Made by a program: the position numbers and the translations under genes
The notes under the pieces: generated by a model
The model's input: only the letters and a program-made list of their open reading frames with translations
Database searches by the model: none
What the model was told of the DNA's origin: nothing
Shown: in pieces, positions 7,422-15,765 of the stretch
Position numbering within the stretch: position 1 is the stretch's first letter
How the letters are laid out: each line of letters starts with the position of its first letter
Origin: Comamonadaceae bacterium CD01
GTDB lineage: Bacteria; Pseudomonadota; Gammaproteobacteria; Burkholderiales; Burkholderiaceae_C
Assembly: GCA_002894305.1 (NCBI GenBank)
Contig: PGEI01000001.1
Span: 16,034-80,033 of the forward strand
Length of the DNA stretch: 64,000 nucleotides
Reading direction: 5' to 3'

Positions 7422-8474
7422 TCACCCGCCGTCCGCGACGCGCTCCACACAGGCCTGCAGCTGCTGCTGCCAGGCGCGCTTGTCGGCCTCGGGTGCAAAG
7501 CTGGCGGCAAAACTGTTGTGCGCCAGCTGCCAGGCATCGCGTGCATCCAGCTGCGGCAGCGCGGCAAAGGTCTGGGTGAAGTTGTCGTTGATGTAGCCGC
7601 CGAAGTAGGCCGGATCATCGCTGTTGATCGTGGCGGCCAGCCCGGCCTGCAGCAGCTGCGGCAGGCTATGCCTGGCCAGGTCGGGGAACACGCGCAGCTT
7701 GACGTTGGACAGCGGACACACCGTGAGCGGAATGCGCTCGCGGGCCAGGCGCTGCATCAGCAGCGCGTCCTGTACCGCGCGCACGCCATGGTCGATGCGC
7801 TCGGCGCCGAGCACGTCCAGCGCCGCCCAGACATAGGCCGGCGGCCCCTCCTCGCCCGCATGGGCGACGACATGCAGGCCCAGCTCGCGGCAGCGGGCGA
7901 ACACGCGGGCGAACTTCTCCGGCGGGTGGCCCAGCTCGCTGCTGTCCAGCCCCACGCCGATGAACTCGCCCAGGAACGGCAGTGCCTGCTCCAGCGTCTC
8001 GAACGCCTCCTCCTCGCTCAAGTGGCGCAAAAAGGACAGGATCAGCGCTGCGCTGATGCCCCACTGGGCGTGCGCATCCACGCAGGCGCGGCGCAGGCCA
8101 CGCACCACCGTCTCCATCGCCACGCCGCGCGCGGTGTGCGTCTGCGGGTCGAAGAAGATCTCGGCGCGCACCACATTGTCGCGCGCCGCGCGCTGCAGAT
8201 AGGCCAGCGCCATGTCGTAGAAATCCTGCTCGTGCAGCAGCACGCTGGCGCCGGCGTAGTAGATGTCCAGAAAACTCTGCAAGTCGGTGAACGCATAGGC
8301 GCTGCGCAGCGCCTCGATGCTGTCGTAGGGCAGGTGCACGCCGTTGCGTTGCGCCAGCGCAAAAATCATCTCGGGCTCAAGCGAACCTTCGATGTGGATG
8401 TGCAGCTCGGCCTTCGGGATGGCGGCCAGCAGCGCGGGCAGGTGGTCGGAGGCGATCGTTGGGAAGGTGGTCAT
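7422..8474 (-). CDS. Adenosine/adenine deaminase
   Basis: A 350-residue zinc amidohydrolase of the adenosine/AMP deaminase family. Zinc ligands and catalytic residues are visible in [36 protein letters not shown] and NSDDPAYFG. The motif [11 protein letters not shown] is closest to the adenine deaminase subgroup (type 3), so adenine rather than adenosine may be the true substrate. The start MTTFPT at 8474 is chosen over an upstream extension because the family N-terminus is short. It lies downstream of a BMP-type nucleoside transporter on the same strand, which fits purine uptake followed by deamination. Confidence 0.88.
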   Translation of the reverse strand: MTTFPTIASDHLPALLAAIPKAELHIHIEGSLEPEMIFALAQRNGVHLPYDSIEALRSAYAFTDLQSFLDIYYAGASVLLHEQDFYDMALAYLQRAARDNVVRAEIFFDPQTHTARGVAMETVVRGLRRACVDAHAQWGISAALILSFLRHLSEEEAFETLEQALPFLGEFIGVGLDSSELGHPPEKFARVFARCRELGLHVVAHAGEEGPPAYVWAALDVLGAERIDHGVRAVQDALLMQRLARERIPLTVCPLSNVKLRVFPDLARHSLPQLLQAGLAATINSDDPAYFGGYINDNFTQTFAALPQLDARDAWQLAHNSFAASFAPEADKRAWQQQLQACVERVADGG

Positions 8475-8530
8475 CGGTGCTTGTCTCCCTGTTGTCGTGG
8501 GCATACGACTGTGCATGCCGCTCAAACACC

Positions 8531-8553
8531 AAGGGCTGCCCGCGGCAGCCCTT
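8531..8553 (-). terminator. Hairpin between transporter and deaminase genes
   Basis: A perfect 10-bp inverted repeat (AAGGGCTGCC with GGCAGCCCTT, loop 3 bases) lies between the BMP-protein stop at 8580 and the deaminase start at 8474. No long T-run follows on the minus strand. It may be a weak terminator or an mRNA-stabilising hairpin that separates expression of the two units. Confidence 0.5.
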
Positions 8554-8579
8554 GTGTGCGGTTGCGTCAGTGCGCAAGC

Positions 8580-9674
8580 TTACTTGCCCGGCACCTTGCC
8601 TTCCACGCCCTCGACGTAGAACTGGATGGCCTTGAGGAAGTCGTCATCGGCCACCTTGCCGCCGGTCAGCACTTCCTTGCCCTGGTTGTCCTTGACAGGG
8701 CCGGTCCAGATCGAGAACGAGCCGTCCTTCAGGCCGGCCTTGGCTTTTTCGACGCGCGCACGCGCGTCGGCGGGCACGCTGTCGGGGACGTCGATCAGGT
8801 CGATCGCGCCCTCCTTGACGCCCCACCACTGGTTGGGGCCGACCTTCCAGCCGCCATCGAGCGCCTGGCCGACGGCGTGGGTGTAGTACGGCGCCCAGTC
8901 GATGATGGACGAGCCCAGGTGCGCCTTGGGTCCGTAGCTGGCCATCGGTGAGTTCCAGCCGAAAGCGTGCTTGCCCATCGACTCTGCGGTCTTGAGCACG
9001 GCCGACGAGTCGGTGTTCTGGAACAGCACGTCGGCGCCGGCGTTGATCAGCGTCGTGGCCGCCTCGACCTCCTTGGGCGGGTTGTGCCACTCGTTGAGCC
9101 AGACCACCTGCAGCGTGGCCTTGGGGTTCACCGCGCGCGCACCCAGCGCAAAGCTGTTGAGGTTGCGCAACACCTCGGGGATCGGCACCGTGGCGACGTG
9201 GCCGAGCTTGCCGGTCTTGCTGACGCTGCCTGCAATCAGGCCGGCCAGGTAGGCGCCCTCGTAGTTGCGCGCCTCGTAGGTGCGCAGATTCTTGGCCGTC
9301 TTGTAGCCGGTGCAGTGCTCGAACATGACCTTGGGGTTGTCCTTGGCTACCTTGAGCATCGGGTTCATGAAGCCAAAGCTGGTGCCGAAGATCAGCCCGC
9401 AGCCCTGCTTGACCAGGTCGCGCGCGACGCGCTCGGCGTCCGGGCCCTCGGGCACGTTCTCGACGAACACGGTCTGCACGCGGTCGCCGAACATCTTCTC
9501 CACCGCCTTGCGCCCGTTGTCGTGGGCAAACGTCCAGCCGCCGTCGCCCACCGGGCCCACGTAGATCCAGCCGACTTTCAAGGGCTTGCCACCCGCGGCG
9601 TAGCTGGGCAGCGCAAGCCCGGCCGCAGAGGCGGCGGCCAGTTGCAGCATCTGGCGCTTGTTCAGGTCGATCAT
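8580..9674 (-). CDS. BMP family nucleoside-binding protein of an ABC transporter
   Basis: A 364-residue periplasmic binding protein of the basic membrane protein (BMP/PnrA) family. The signal peptide (KRQMLQLAAASAAGLALPSYA) has no lipobox cysteine, so the protein should be soluble. The mature part begins KPLKVGWIYVGPVGDGGWTF, a classic BMP start, and contains GTSFGFMNPM and NAGADVLFQNTDSSAVLKTA. BMP proteins bind purine nucleosides or related compounds. It is encoded with an ATPase and two permeases on the same strand. In gene order it comes last in the transporter operon, upstream of the deaminase. Confidence 0.9.
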   Translation of the reverse strand: MIDLNKRQMLQLAAASAAGLALPSYAAGGKPLKVGWIYVGPVGDGGWTFAHDNGRKAVEKMFGDRVQTVFVENVPEGPDAERVARDLVKQGCGLIFGTSFGFMNPMLKVAKDNPKVMFEHCTGYKTAKNLRTYEARNYEGAYLAGLIAGSVSKTGKLGHVATVPIPEVLRNLNSFALGARAVNPKATLQVVWLNEWHNPPKEVEAATTLINAGADVLFQNTDSSAVLKTAESMGKHAFGWNSPMASYGPKAHLGSSIIDWAPYYTHAVGQALDGGWKVGPNQWWGVKEGAIDLIDVPDSVPADARARVEKAKAGLKDGSFSIWTGPVKDNQGKEVLTGGKVADDDFLKAIQFYVEGVEGKVPGK

Positions 9675-9727
9675 TGGTGTCTCTCCATGGGAAGGGGTCG
9701 GGAAATTCCGTTGCGGCCCGCAGGCCG

Positions 9728-10648
9728 TCAACTGTTGGGGGTGAAGGGTTTGCCAAGCGACGCCGGCATGTTGGTGCGAATCCACGCCGCGTTGCGCGAG
9801 ATCAGCGCCAGCACGACGATGGTGGCCAGGTACGGCGTCATCGCCAGGAACTGCGGCGCAATCGCCGTGCCCTGGCTCTGCGAGTAGAACTGCAGCATGG
9901 TCACGCCGCCGAACAGGTAGGCGCCCAGCAGCACGCGCGCCGGCCTCCATGTGCCGAACACCACCAGCGCCAGCGCGATCCAGCCCTTGCCGGCCACCAT
10001 GCCCTCGGTCCACAACGGGGTGTAGACCAGCGTCAGATAGGCGCCGGCCAGGCCCGCCATCGCACCACCGAAGACCACCGCCGCCAGGCGGATCCAGCGC
10101 ACCGGATAGCCCAGCGCATGCGCCGACTGCGGACTCTCGCCCACCGAGCGCAGCACCAGGCCGGCGCGCGTGCGGTACAGCCACCACACCAGCGCCGCGG
10201 CCAGCAGCATCGTCAGATAAACCATCGGATGCAGGCGAGCCAGCGCGGGGCCGAGCAGCGGAACGTCGCCCAGCCCCAGCCAGCTGAAACTGGGCCGCGC
10301 GCTCAGCGTGGCCTGCACGTAATCGATGCCGACAAAGGCCGACAGCCCGCTGCCGAACAGCATCAGCGCCAGGCCGGTGGCGTACTGGTTGGTGCCCAGC
10401 CAGATCACCAGCCAGCCGAACACCGCCGCCAGCGCCGCACCCGCGACGGCGCCGCCCACAAAGCCCAGCAGGTCGCTGCCGCTGTGCACGCCGACGGCGA
10501 ACGCGGCGATCGCCGCGCACAGCATCATGCCCTCGACGCCCAGGTTGAGCACGCCGGCCTTCTCGGCAACCAGTTCACCCAGCGCCGCCAGCGCCAGCAC
10601 GGTGCCGGCGTTCAGGGTGGATGCAAACAGCAGTGCGTAGACGTCCAT
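9728..10648 (-). CDS. ABC transporter permease, nucleoside type (second permease)
   Basis: A 306-residue membrane protein of the branched-chain/sugar-type permease family (PF02653). The motif EKAGVLNLGVEGMMLCAA near residues 29-46 and the NQYATGLALMLFGSGLSAFVG segment are diagnostic of the second permease of BMP transporters (NupQ/YufQ type). About eight to nine hydrophobic helices are predicted. It immediately follows the first permease: the start codon at 10648 abuts the partner's stop at 10649. It should form the heterodimeric channel with that permease, whose gene carries an amber codon. Confidence 0.9.
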   Translation of the reverse strand: MDVYALLFASTLNAGTVLALAALGELVAEKAGVLNLGVEGMMLCAAIAAFAVGVHSGSDLLGFVGGAVAGAALAAVFGWLVIWLGTNQYATGLALMLFGSGLSAFVGIDYVQATLSARPSFSWLGLGDVPLLGPALARLHPMVYLTMLLAAALVWWLYRTRAGLVLRSVGESPQSAHALGYPVRWIRLAAVVFGGAMAGLAGAYLTLVYTPLWTEGMVAGKGWIALALVVFGTWRPARVLLGAYLFGGVTMLQFYSQSQGTAIAPQFLAMTPYLATIVVLALISRNAAWIRTNMPASLGKPFTPNS

Positions 10649-11701
10649 TCAGCTCTTGCGCAGTCGGTGGTGGATCAGGATGTCGCAGGCCAGCAGCGCG
10701 AACAGCAGCAGGCCCTGGAACACGTCGGTAAGCGACTTGGGCAGGCCCAGGCGCGACTGCGCCAGCTCCCCGCCGATGTAGAACATGCTCATCAGGATGG
10801 ACGCCAGCACGATGCCCAGCGGGTGCAGCCGCCCGACGAAGGCGACGATGATGGCGGCAAAGCCGTAGCCGGCCGGAATGTGGGGCGTGAGCTGCTCGAT
10901 CGGCCCGGCCACCTCCAGTGCGCCGGCCAGCCCGGCCGCGCCACCCGAGACCAGCAGCACCGTCCACAGCGCACGGCGCGACGAAAACCCCGCGTAGCGC
11001 GCCGCCGCCGGCGCCAGCCCCCCCACTTGCAGCGCAAAGCCGCTGCGCGTGCGGTACATGTACAGCCACATCACGAATGCGCCAACCAGCGCCAGCACCA
11101 CGCCCAAATTCATGCGCGCGCCCTCGATCAGGCGCGGCACCAGCACGCCTGGCTCGAAATTCTTGGTCTGCGGAAAGTTGTAGCCCATCGGATCCTTCCA
11201 CGGCCCGAAGACGAAGTAATACAGCACCTGGATGGCCACGTAGACCAGCATCAGGCTGACCAGGATCTCGTTGGCGTTGAAGCGGTCGCGCAAAAAGGCG
11301 ACGATGGCCGCCCACGCCATGCCGCCGGCCATGCCCGCCAGCAGCACCGCGCCCATGATCCAGCGCCCGGTATCTTCATCGGCCTGCAGCGCCACCCAGG
11401 TGGCGGCCACGGCGCCGATCACGTACTACCCCTCGGCGCCGATGTTCCAGACGTTGGAGCGAAAGCCCATCGCCAGCCCCAGGCCGATGAGCAGCAGCGG
11501 CGTGGCCTTCATGCTCAGCTCGCCCCAGGCCTCGGCCGAGTTGATCGGCTCCCAGAAGAACACGCGCAGCCCCTGCAGCGGATCCTTGCCCAGCGCCACG
11601 AACAGCACGCTGCCCAGCAGCATGGTGATGGCCAGCGCCAGCAGCGGCGAACCGACGGACCAGGCGCGCGAGGGCTGCGCCCGCAGCTCAAGACGCGGCA
11701 T
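10649..11701 (-). pseudogene. ABC transporter permease, nucleoside type, with in-frame amber codon
   Basis: One continuous 350-codon permease reading frame is interrupted at codon 92 by TAG (bases 11428-11426). The sequence reads NVWNIGAEG-stop-YVIGAVAATW. Family members have a glutamine at this place (GAEGQ), so a single CAG-to-TAG transition explains it. Both halves are otherwise well conserved: MGFRSNVWNIGAEG before the stop, then FNANEILVSLMLVYVAIQVL and VAFVGRLHPLGIVLAS after it. The start overlaps the ATPase stop by 14 bp. Without suppression, the transporter would lack one permease. A sequencing error is possible. Confidence 0.85.
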
Positions 11702-13274
11702 GGGCGACCTCCTCCTGCCGTGCCACAGCACCCAGGTGTGCCTGCACCTCGGCGTGCCACAGCCCGCTCATCCACTCGCCAATGCGCTGCACCGTTGCGT
11801 CGGCGCGCGCCACCGACGGCGACAGCCGCCCCTTGGCAAGCACGTACAGGCGGTCGCTGATCTCGAACAATTCGTCCAGCTCCTCGCTGAGCACCAGCAC
11901 CGCGCAACCCTGGTCGCGCAGCGCCAGAATGGCGCTACGGATCTGCGCCGCCGCGCCCACGTCCACGCCCCAGGTGGGCTGCGAGACGATGAGCAGGCGC
12001 GGGCGCGCGTCTATGGCGCGTCCGACGATGAATTTCTGCAGGTTGCCGCCCGACAGCGACTGCGCCGGCGCCTGCGGCCCGGCCGCCTTGACCTGGAAGC
12101 GCTCGATGATGGCCTGCGCCTGCGCGCGCAGTTGCCCCATGCGAATCCAGCCGCCCGGACCCAGCGCCTCCTCGCGCGTGAGCAGCAGGTTGTGCGCCAG
12201 CGCCATGCCTGGTACCGCGCCGCGTCCCAGGCGCTCCTCGGGAACGAAATGCAGGCCCAGCGCACGGCGCTGGCGCGGGCCCAGGCGCGCGGCGGGCCGC
12301 CCGCCCAGCTGCACCATGTGCGCCGCGGCGCGGCAGTCTTCGCCCGACAGCGCGGCCAGCAGCTCCTTCTGGCCGTTGCCCGAGATGCCGGCAATGCCGA
12401 CCACCTCGCCGGCGCACACGCGCAGGTCGACGTCGATCAGGTCGACGCCGAAGGCATCGGCTCGCGCCAGCGCCAGCGCCTGGGTGCGCAACACCTCGGC
12501 GCCCGGCGGTGTGCTGTGCGGCGCCAGCTCTGCGGGCTCGGCGCCAATCATCAGCCGCGACAGCGAGGCATTGCTCTCCTGGCGCGGGTCGCACACGCCG
12601 GTCACACGGCCGGCGCGCATCACGGTGCACCGGGTGCACAGCGCGCGGATCTCGTGCAGCTTGTGGCTGATGTAGAGGATGGAGCAGCCCTCGCTTGCGA
12701 GCTGGCGCAGCACGACGAAGAGTTTCTCGACCGCCTGCGGCGTCAGCACCGAGGTGGGCTCATCCAGGATCAGCAGGCGCGGGTTGGTCAGCAGCGCACG
12801 GATGATCTCCACGCGCTGCATCTCGCCCACGCTCAGCGAATGCACCGGCCGCTCGGGGTCGACCTCAAGCCCGTATTGCGCGGCCACCGCGGTGATGCAC
12901 TCGCGCACCTGCGCCAGCGTCATGCCGCGCTCCAGGCCCAGCCAGACGTTCTCGGCCACGCTCAGCGTGTCGAACAGGCTGAAGTGCTGGAACACCATTG
13001 CAATACCCAGGCGGCGCGCATCCTGCGGGTCGTGGCCCTTGAGCGGCCGGCCGTCAAATTCGACGGTGCCGGCGTCGGGCTGGACCGCGCCGTAGATGAT
13101 CTTCATCAGCGTGGACTTGCCCGCGCCGTTCTCGCCCAGCACCGCATGGATTTCGCCCGGCGCCACGTCCAGCGCTACGCCGTCGTTGGCCAGCACGGCC
13201 GGGTAGCGCTTGGTGATGCCGCGCAGCCGCAGGCGCGGCGGCGTCTGTCCATCGCTGGGGGGGGTGTCAAACAT
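11688..13274 (-). CDS. Nucleoside ABC transporter ATPase, double-domain
   Basis: A 528-residue ATPase with two fused ABC domains, as in BMP, ribose and galactose importers. The first domain has Walker A GENGAGKST, signature LSVGEMQR and Walker B LLILDEPTS. The second has the degenerate P-loop GISGNGQKE, signature LSGGNLQK and the altered Walker B LLIVSQPTWG typical of this family. The ATG at 13274 is preferred to a GTG 15 bases upstream. An eight-base C run falls at codons 4-6 (ACC CCC CCC). It is the first gene of the ATPase-permease-permease-BMP operon. Confidence 0.92.
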   Translation of the reverse strand: MFDTPPSDGQTPPRLRLRGITKRYPAVLANDGVALDVAPGEIHAVLGENGAGKSTLMKIIYGAVQPDAGTVEFDGRPLKGHDPQDARRLGIAMVFQHFSLFDTLSVAENVWLGLERGMTLAQVRECITAVAAQYGLEVDPERPVHSLSVGEMQRVEIIRALLTNPRLLILDEPTSVLTPQAVEKLFVVLRQLASEGCSILYISHKLHEIRALCTRCTVMRAGRVTGVCDPRQESNASLSRLMIGAEPAELAPHSTPPGAEVLRTQALALARADAFGVDLIDVDLRVCAGEVVGIAGISGNGQKELLAALSGEDCRAAAHMVQLGGRPAARLGPRQRRALGLHFVPEERLGRGAVPGMALAHNLLLTREEALGPGGWIRMGQLRAQAQAIIERFQVKAAGPQAPAQSLSGGNLQKFIVGRAIDARPRLLIVSQPTWGVDVGAAAQIRSAILALRDQGCAVLVLSEELDELFEISDRLYVLAKGRLSPSVARADATVQRIGEWMSGLWHAEVQAHLGAVARQEEVAHAAS

Positions 13275-13362
13275 GGCAGCGATTGTCACCGACTTGGCGG
13301 GCCGTATTTTTCGGGTTTGACCCGAATGCGCGGCGCACGATCAGGGGCCATGGGCCGGCCCC

Positions 13363-14943
13363 TCATGCAAACACGTCCTGGTACTGCGCGCGCAGCAAAT
13401 TCTTCTGCACCTTGCCCATGGTGTTGCGCGGCAGCTCGGCGGCGACGACGCAGCGCTTCGGAATCTTGTAGTTGGCCATGCTTTGCCGCAGCGCTTGCAG
13501 AATGGCCTCGGGGTCGGGCGAGGCGCCGGGCCGGGGCACGACGACGGCAACGCCCACCTCGCCGAAGTCCGGGTGCGGCACACCGACGACCGCGCTCTCG
13601 TCGACGCCGGACAACTCGTTGATGACCGACTCGATCTCGGCCGGGTAGACGTTGTAGCCGCCGCTGATGATCAAGTCCTTGCTGCGCCCAACGATGGTCA
13701 CATAGCCGCGCGCGTCCTGGCTGCCAACGTCGCCGGTGCGAAACCAGCCGCCCGCGGCAAACTCCTCGGCGGTCTTCTCGGGCATGCGCCAGTAGCCCTT
13801 GAACACATTGGGTCCGCGCACCTGGATGGCGCCGATCTCGCCCGCCGCCAGCGGCCCGTCCTGCTCGTCGACCACGCGCAGATCGACGCCCGGCAGCGGG
13901 AAGCCGACGGTGGCGCCGATGCGCTCGCTCTGGCCCTGGTGACGCGCGTCCGCCGCGTAGGGGTTGGAGGTCAGCATGATGGTCTCGCTCATGCCGTAGC
14001 GCTCCAGGATGGTGTGGCCGGTGCGCTCCTGCCAGGCGTTGAAGGTCTCGATCAGCAGCGGCGCCGAGCCCGAGATGAACAGCCGCATGTGGCGCGCCGC
14101 CTCGCGCGTGAGCGCCGGGTCGGCCAGCATGCGCACGTACAGCGTGGGCACACCCATGAAGACGGTGGCGCGCGGCAGCGCCGCAATCACCGCGGCCGGG
14201 TCGAACTTCGCCATCCATATCATCTTGCTGCCGTTGATCAGCGCGCCATGGATGGCGACGAACAGCCCGTGCACGTGAAAGATGGGCAGCGCGTGGATCA
14301 GCACGTCGCCCCGGCCCTCGGGCCCGCCGGTGGCCGTCCAGCCCCAGTAGTCCTTGAGCACGCGCGCGTTGGACAGCAGGTTGCCGTGCGTCAGCATCGC
14401 GCCCTTGCTGCGCCCCGTGGTGCCGCTGGTGTAGACGATGGCGGCCAGGTCGTCCTCGGCGCGCGGGGCGGTGGCAAACGCATCGGGCTGCACCGCCGCG
14501 CGCTCCAGCAGCGAGCCATTGCGATCGTCGCCCAGCGTGAACACATGGCCCACGCCGGCGCTGAAGGCCAGCTGCGACACCCAGCCGAAGCTGCCCGGCG
14601 TGCAGACGACGACGGCGGGCTCGGCGTTGCCGATGAAGTACTCGATCTCGGCCTTGCGGTAGGCGGTGTTCAGCGGCAGAAACACATGGCCGGTGCGCAG
14701 CACGGCCAGGTACAGCAGCATGGCCTCGACCGACTTGTCCACCTGCACAGCGATGCGGCTGCCCGCCGGCAGTTGCAGCGACGCCAGCAGATTGGCCAGC
14801 CGGCCGCTGGCATGATCCAGGTCGCGCCACGAATAGTTCAGTGCCTCGCCCATCGGGCTGGTGGCCTCGACTGCAATCTGATCCAGGTTCGCAGGAAACG
14901 CGGCGCGCAGCGCGCCATACAGGTTGAAGTCTTGCATTGCCAT
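13363..14943 (-). CDS. matB: Malonyl-CoA synthetase
   Basis: A 526-residue acyl-CoA synthetase of the ANL superfamily. The AMP-binding motif is YTSGTTGRSKGAML; also visible are GYWRMPEKTAEEF, WFRTGDVGSQD, SGGYNVYPAEIE and the catalytic C-terminal lysine in RNTMGKVQKNLLR. It ligates malonate to CoA with ATP. The assignment to malonate rests on the adjacent malonyl-CoA decarboxylase gene; sequence alone supports a short-chain acyl-CoA synthetase. The gene follows the enoyl-CoA hydratase-like gene by 12 bp and is the last of three on the minus strand. No dedicated malonate transporter is encoded nearby. Confidence 0.88.
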   Translation of the reverse strand: MAMQDFNLYGALRAAFPANLDQIAVEATSPMGEALNYSWRDLDHASGRLANLLASLQLPAGSRIAVQVDKSVEAMLLYLAVLRTGHVFLPLNTAYRKAEIEYFIGNAEPAVVVCTPGSFGWVSQLAFSAGVGHVFTLGDDRNGSLLERAAVQPDAFATAPRAEDDLAAIVYTSGTTGRSKGAMLTHGNLLSNARVLKDYWGWTATGGPEGRGDVLIHALPIFHVHGLFVAIHGALINGSKMIWMAKFDPAAVIAALPRATVFMGVPTLYVRMLADPALTREAARHMRLFISGSAPLLIETFNAWQERTGHTILERYGMSETIMLTSNPYAADARHQGQSERIGATVGFPLPGVDLRVVDEQDGPLAAGEIGAIQVRGPNVFKGYWRMPEKTAEEFAAGGWFRTGDVGSQDARGYVTIVGRSKDLIISGGYNVYPAEIESVINELSGVDESAVVGVPHPDFGEVGVAVVVPRPGASPDPEAILQALRQSMANYKIPKRCVVAAELPRNTMGKVQKNLLRAQYQDVFA

Positions 14944-14955
14944 GTTCCGTATCGA

Positions 14956-15741
14956 TCAAAAACAGGGGGATCGCTTGGCCAGGAATGCGCCAATGCCCTC
15001 GCGGTGCTCGGCGCTGTCGGCATAGGCATAGGGGTCGGGCAGCGCATCGACCGGCACGCCGGCCTGCAGCGCGCGCAGCGTCTGCTTGTTCATGCGCGCA
15101 GCCTGCGGCGCAAGTGCGGCCACGCGCTGCGCCAGCACCTGCGCCTGGGCATGCAGCTGGTCTGCTTCGACCACCTGGCCCAGAAAACCCTGGGCAAGCA
15201 GCGTCTGCGCATCCAGCGTGGCCGCCTCCAGCAACATGCGCCGCGCCAGCGTCTGGCCGACCGCGCCCATCACCAGCTGCGCCTCGCGCGGCGCCATCGG
15301 AAAGCCCAGCCTGGCGATCGGCGCGCCAAAGCGCGCGTCGTGCGCGGCAATGCGCAAGTCGCAACAGCTGGCGATCTCCACGCCCGCTCCCATGCAGGCG
15401 CCGGCAATCGCGGCGACGACGGGCGCGTCGCAGGCCAGCATGGCCGATAGCGCGCCCCAGACCTCGTCCTCGTGAAAGCTGCGCAGCGCGGCCGCGTCGA
15501 AGCGGAAGCCGGGGTATTCGGAGATGTCGCCGCCGGCGCAGAACGCCGCGCCCTCGCCCGCCACCAGCACGCAGCGCACCGCCGTGCCGGCGCGCTGGAT
15601 GTCCTCGAACACCGTGCGCAGCTGGCGCCACATCGCGCGGTTCATCGCGTTCAGCCGCCCGTCGTTGCACAGCACGACCTGCAGCACGCCCGCCCGCCCC
15701 GGCGCGCCCGGTGCAGGCGCGCAACGCACTTCAGCGCCCAT
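14956..15741 (-). CDS. Enoyl-CoA hydratase/isomerase family protein
   Basis: A 261-residue crotonase-fold protein. The oxyanion-hole segments are GEGAAFCAGGDISEYPGFRF and AIAGACMGAGVEIASCCDLR. The usual hydratase glutamate can be matched to Glu in the second segment, but the exact reaction cannot be read from sequence. The start at 15741 is chosen because it has a strong Shine-Dalgarno (GGAGG, 8 bases before ATG). It lies between matA and matB in one operon, so it probably acts on malonyl-CoA-derived or related acyl-CoA esters. Confidence 0.85.
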   Translation of the reverse strand: MGAEVRCAPAPGAPGRAGVLQVVLCNDGRLNAMNRAMWRQLRTVFEDIQRAGTAVRCVLVAGEGAAFCAGGDISEYPGFRFDAAALRSFHEDEVWGALSAMLACDAPVVAAIAGACMGAGVEIASCCDLRIAAHDARFGAPIARLGFPMAPREAQLVMGAVGQTLARRMLLEAATLDAQTLLAQGFLGQVVEADQLHAQAQVLAQRVAALAPQAARMNKQTLRALQAGVPVDALPDPYAYADSAEHREGIGAFLAKRSPCF

Positions 15742-15765
15742 CGCGCCACCTCCGGTCAAAAAGCT

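Noticed and set aside
9674..11860. Long plus-strand open frame opposite the nucleoside permease genes
   Set aside because: Antisense shadow with Gln/His/Arg-rich composition; the minus-strand permeases are clearly the real genes.
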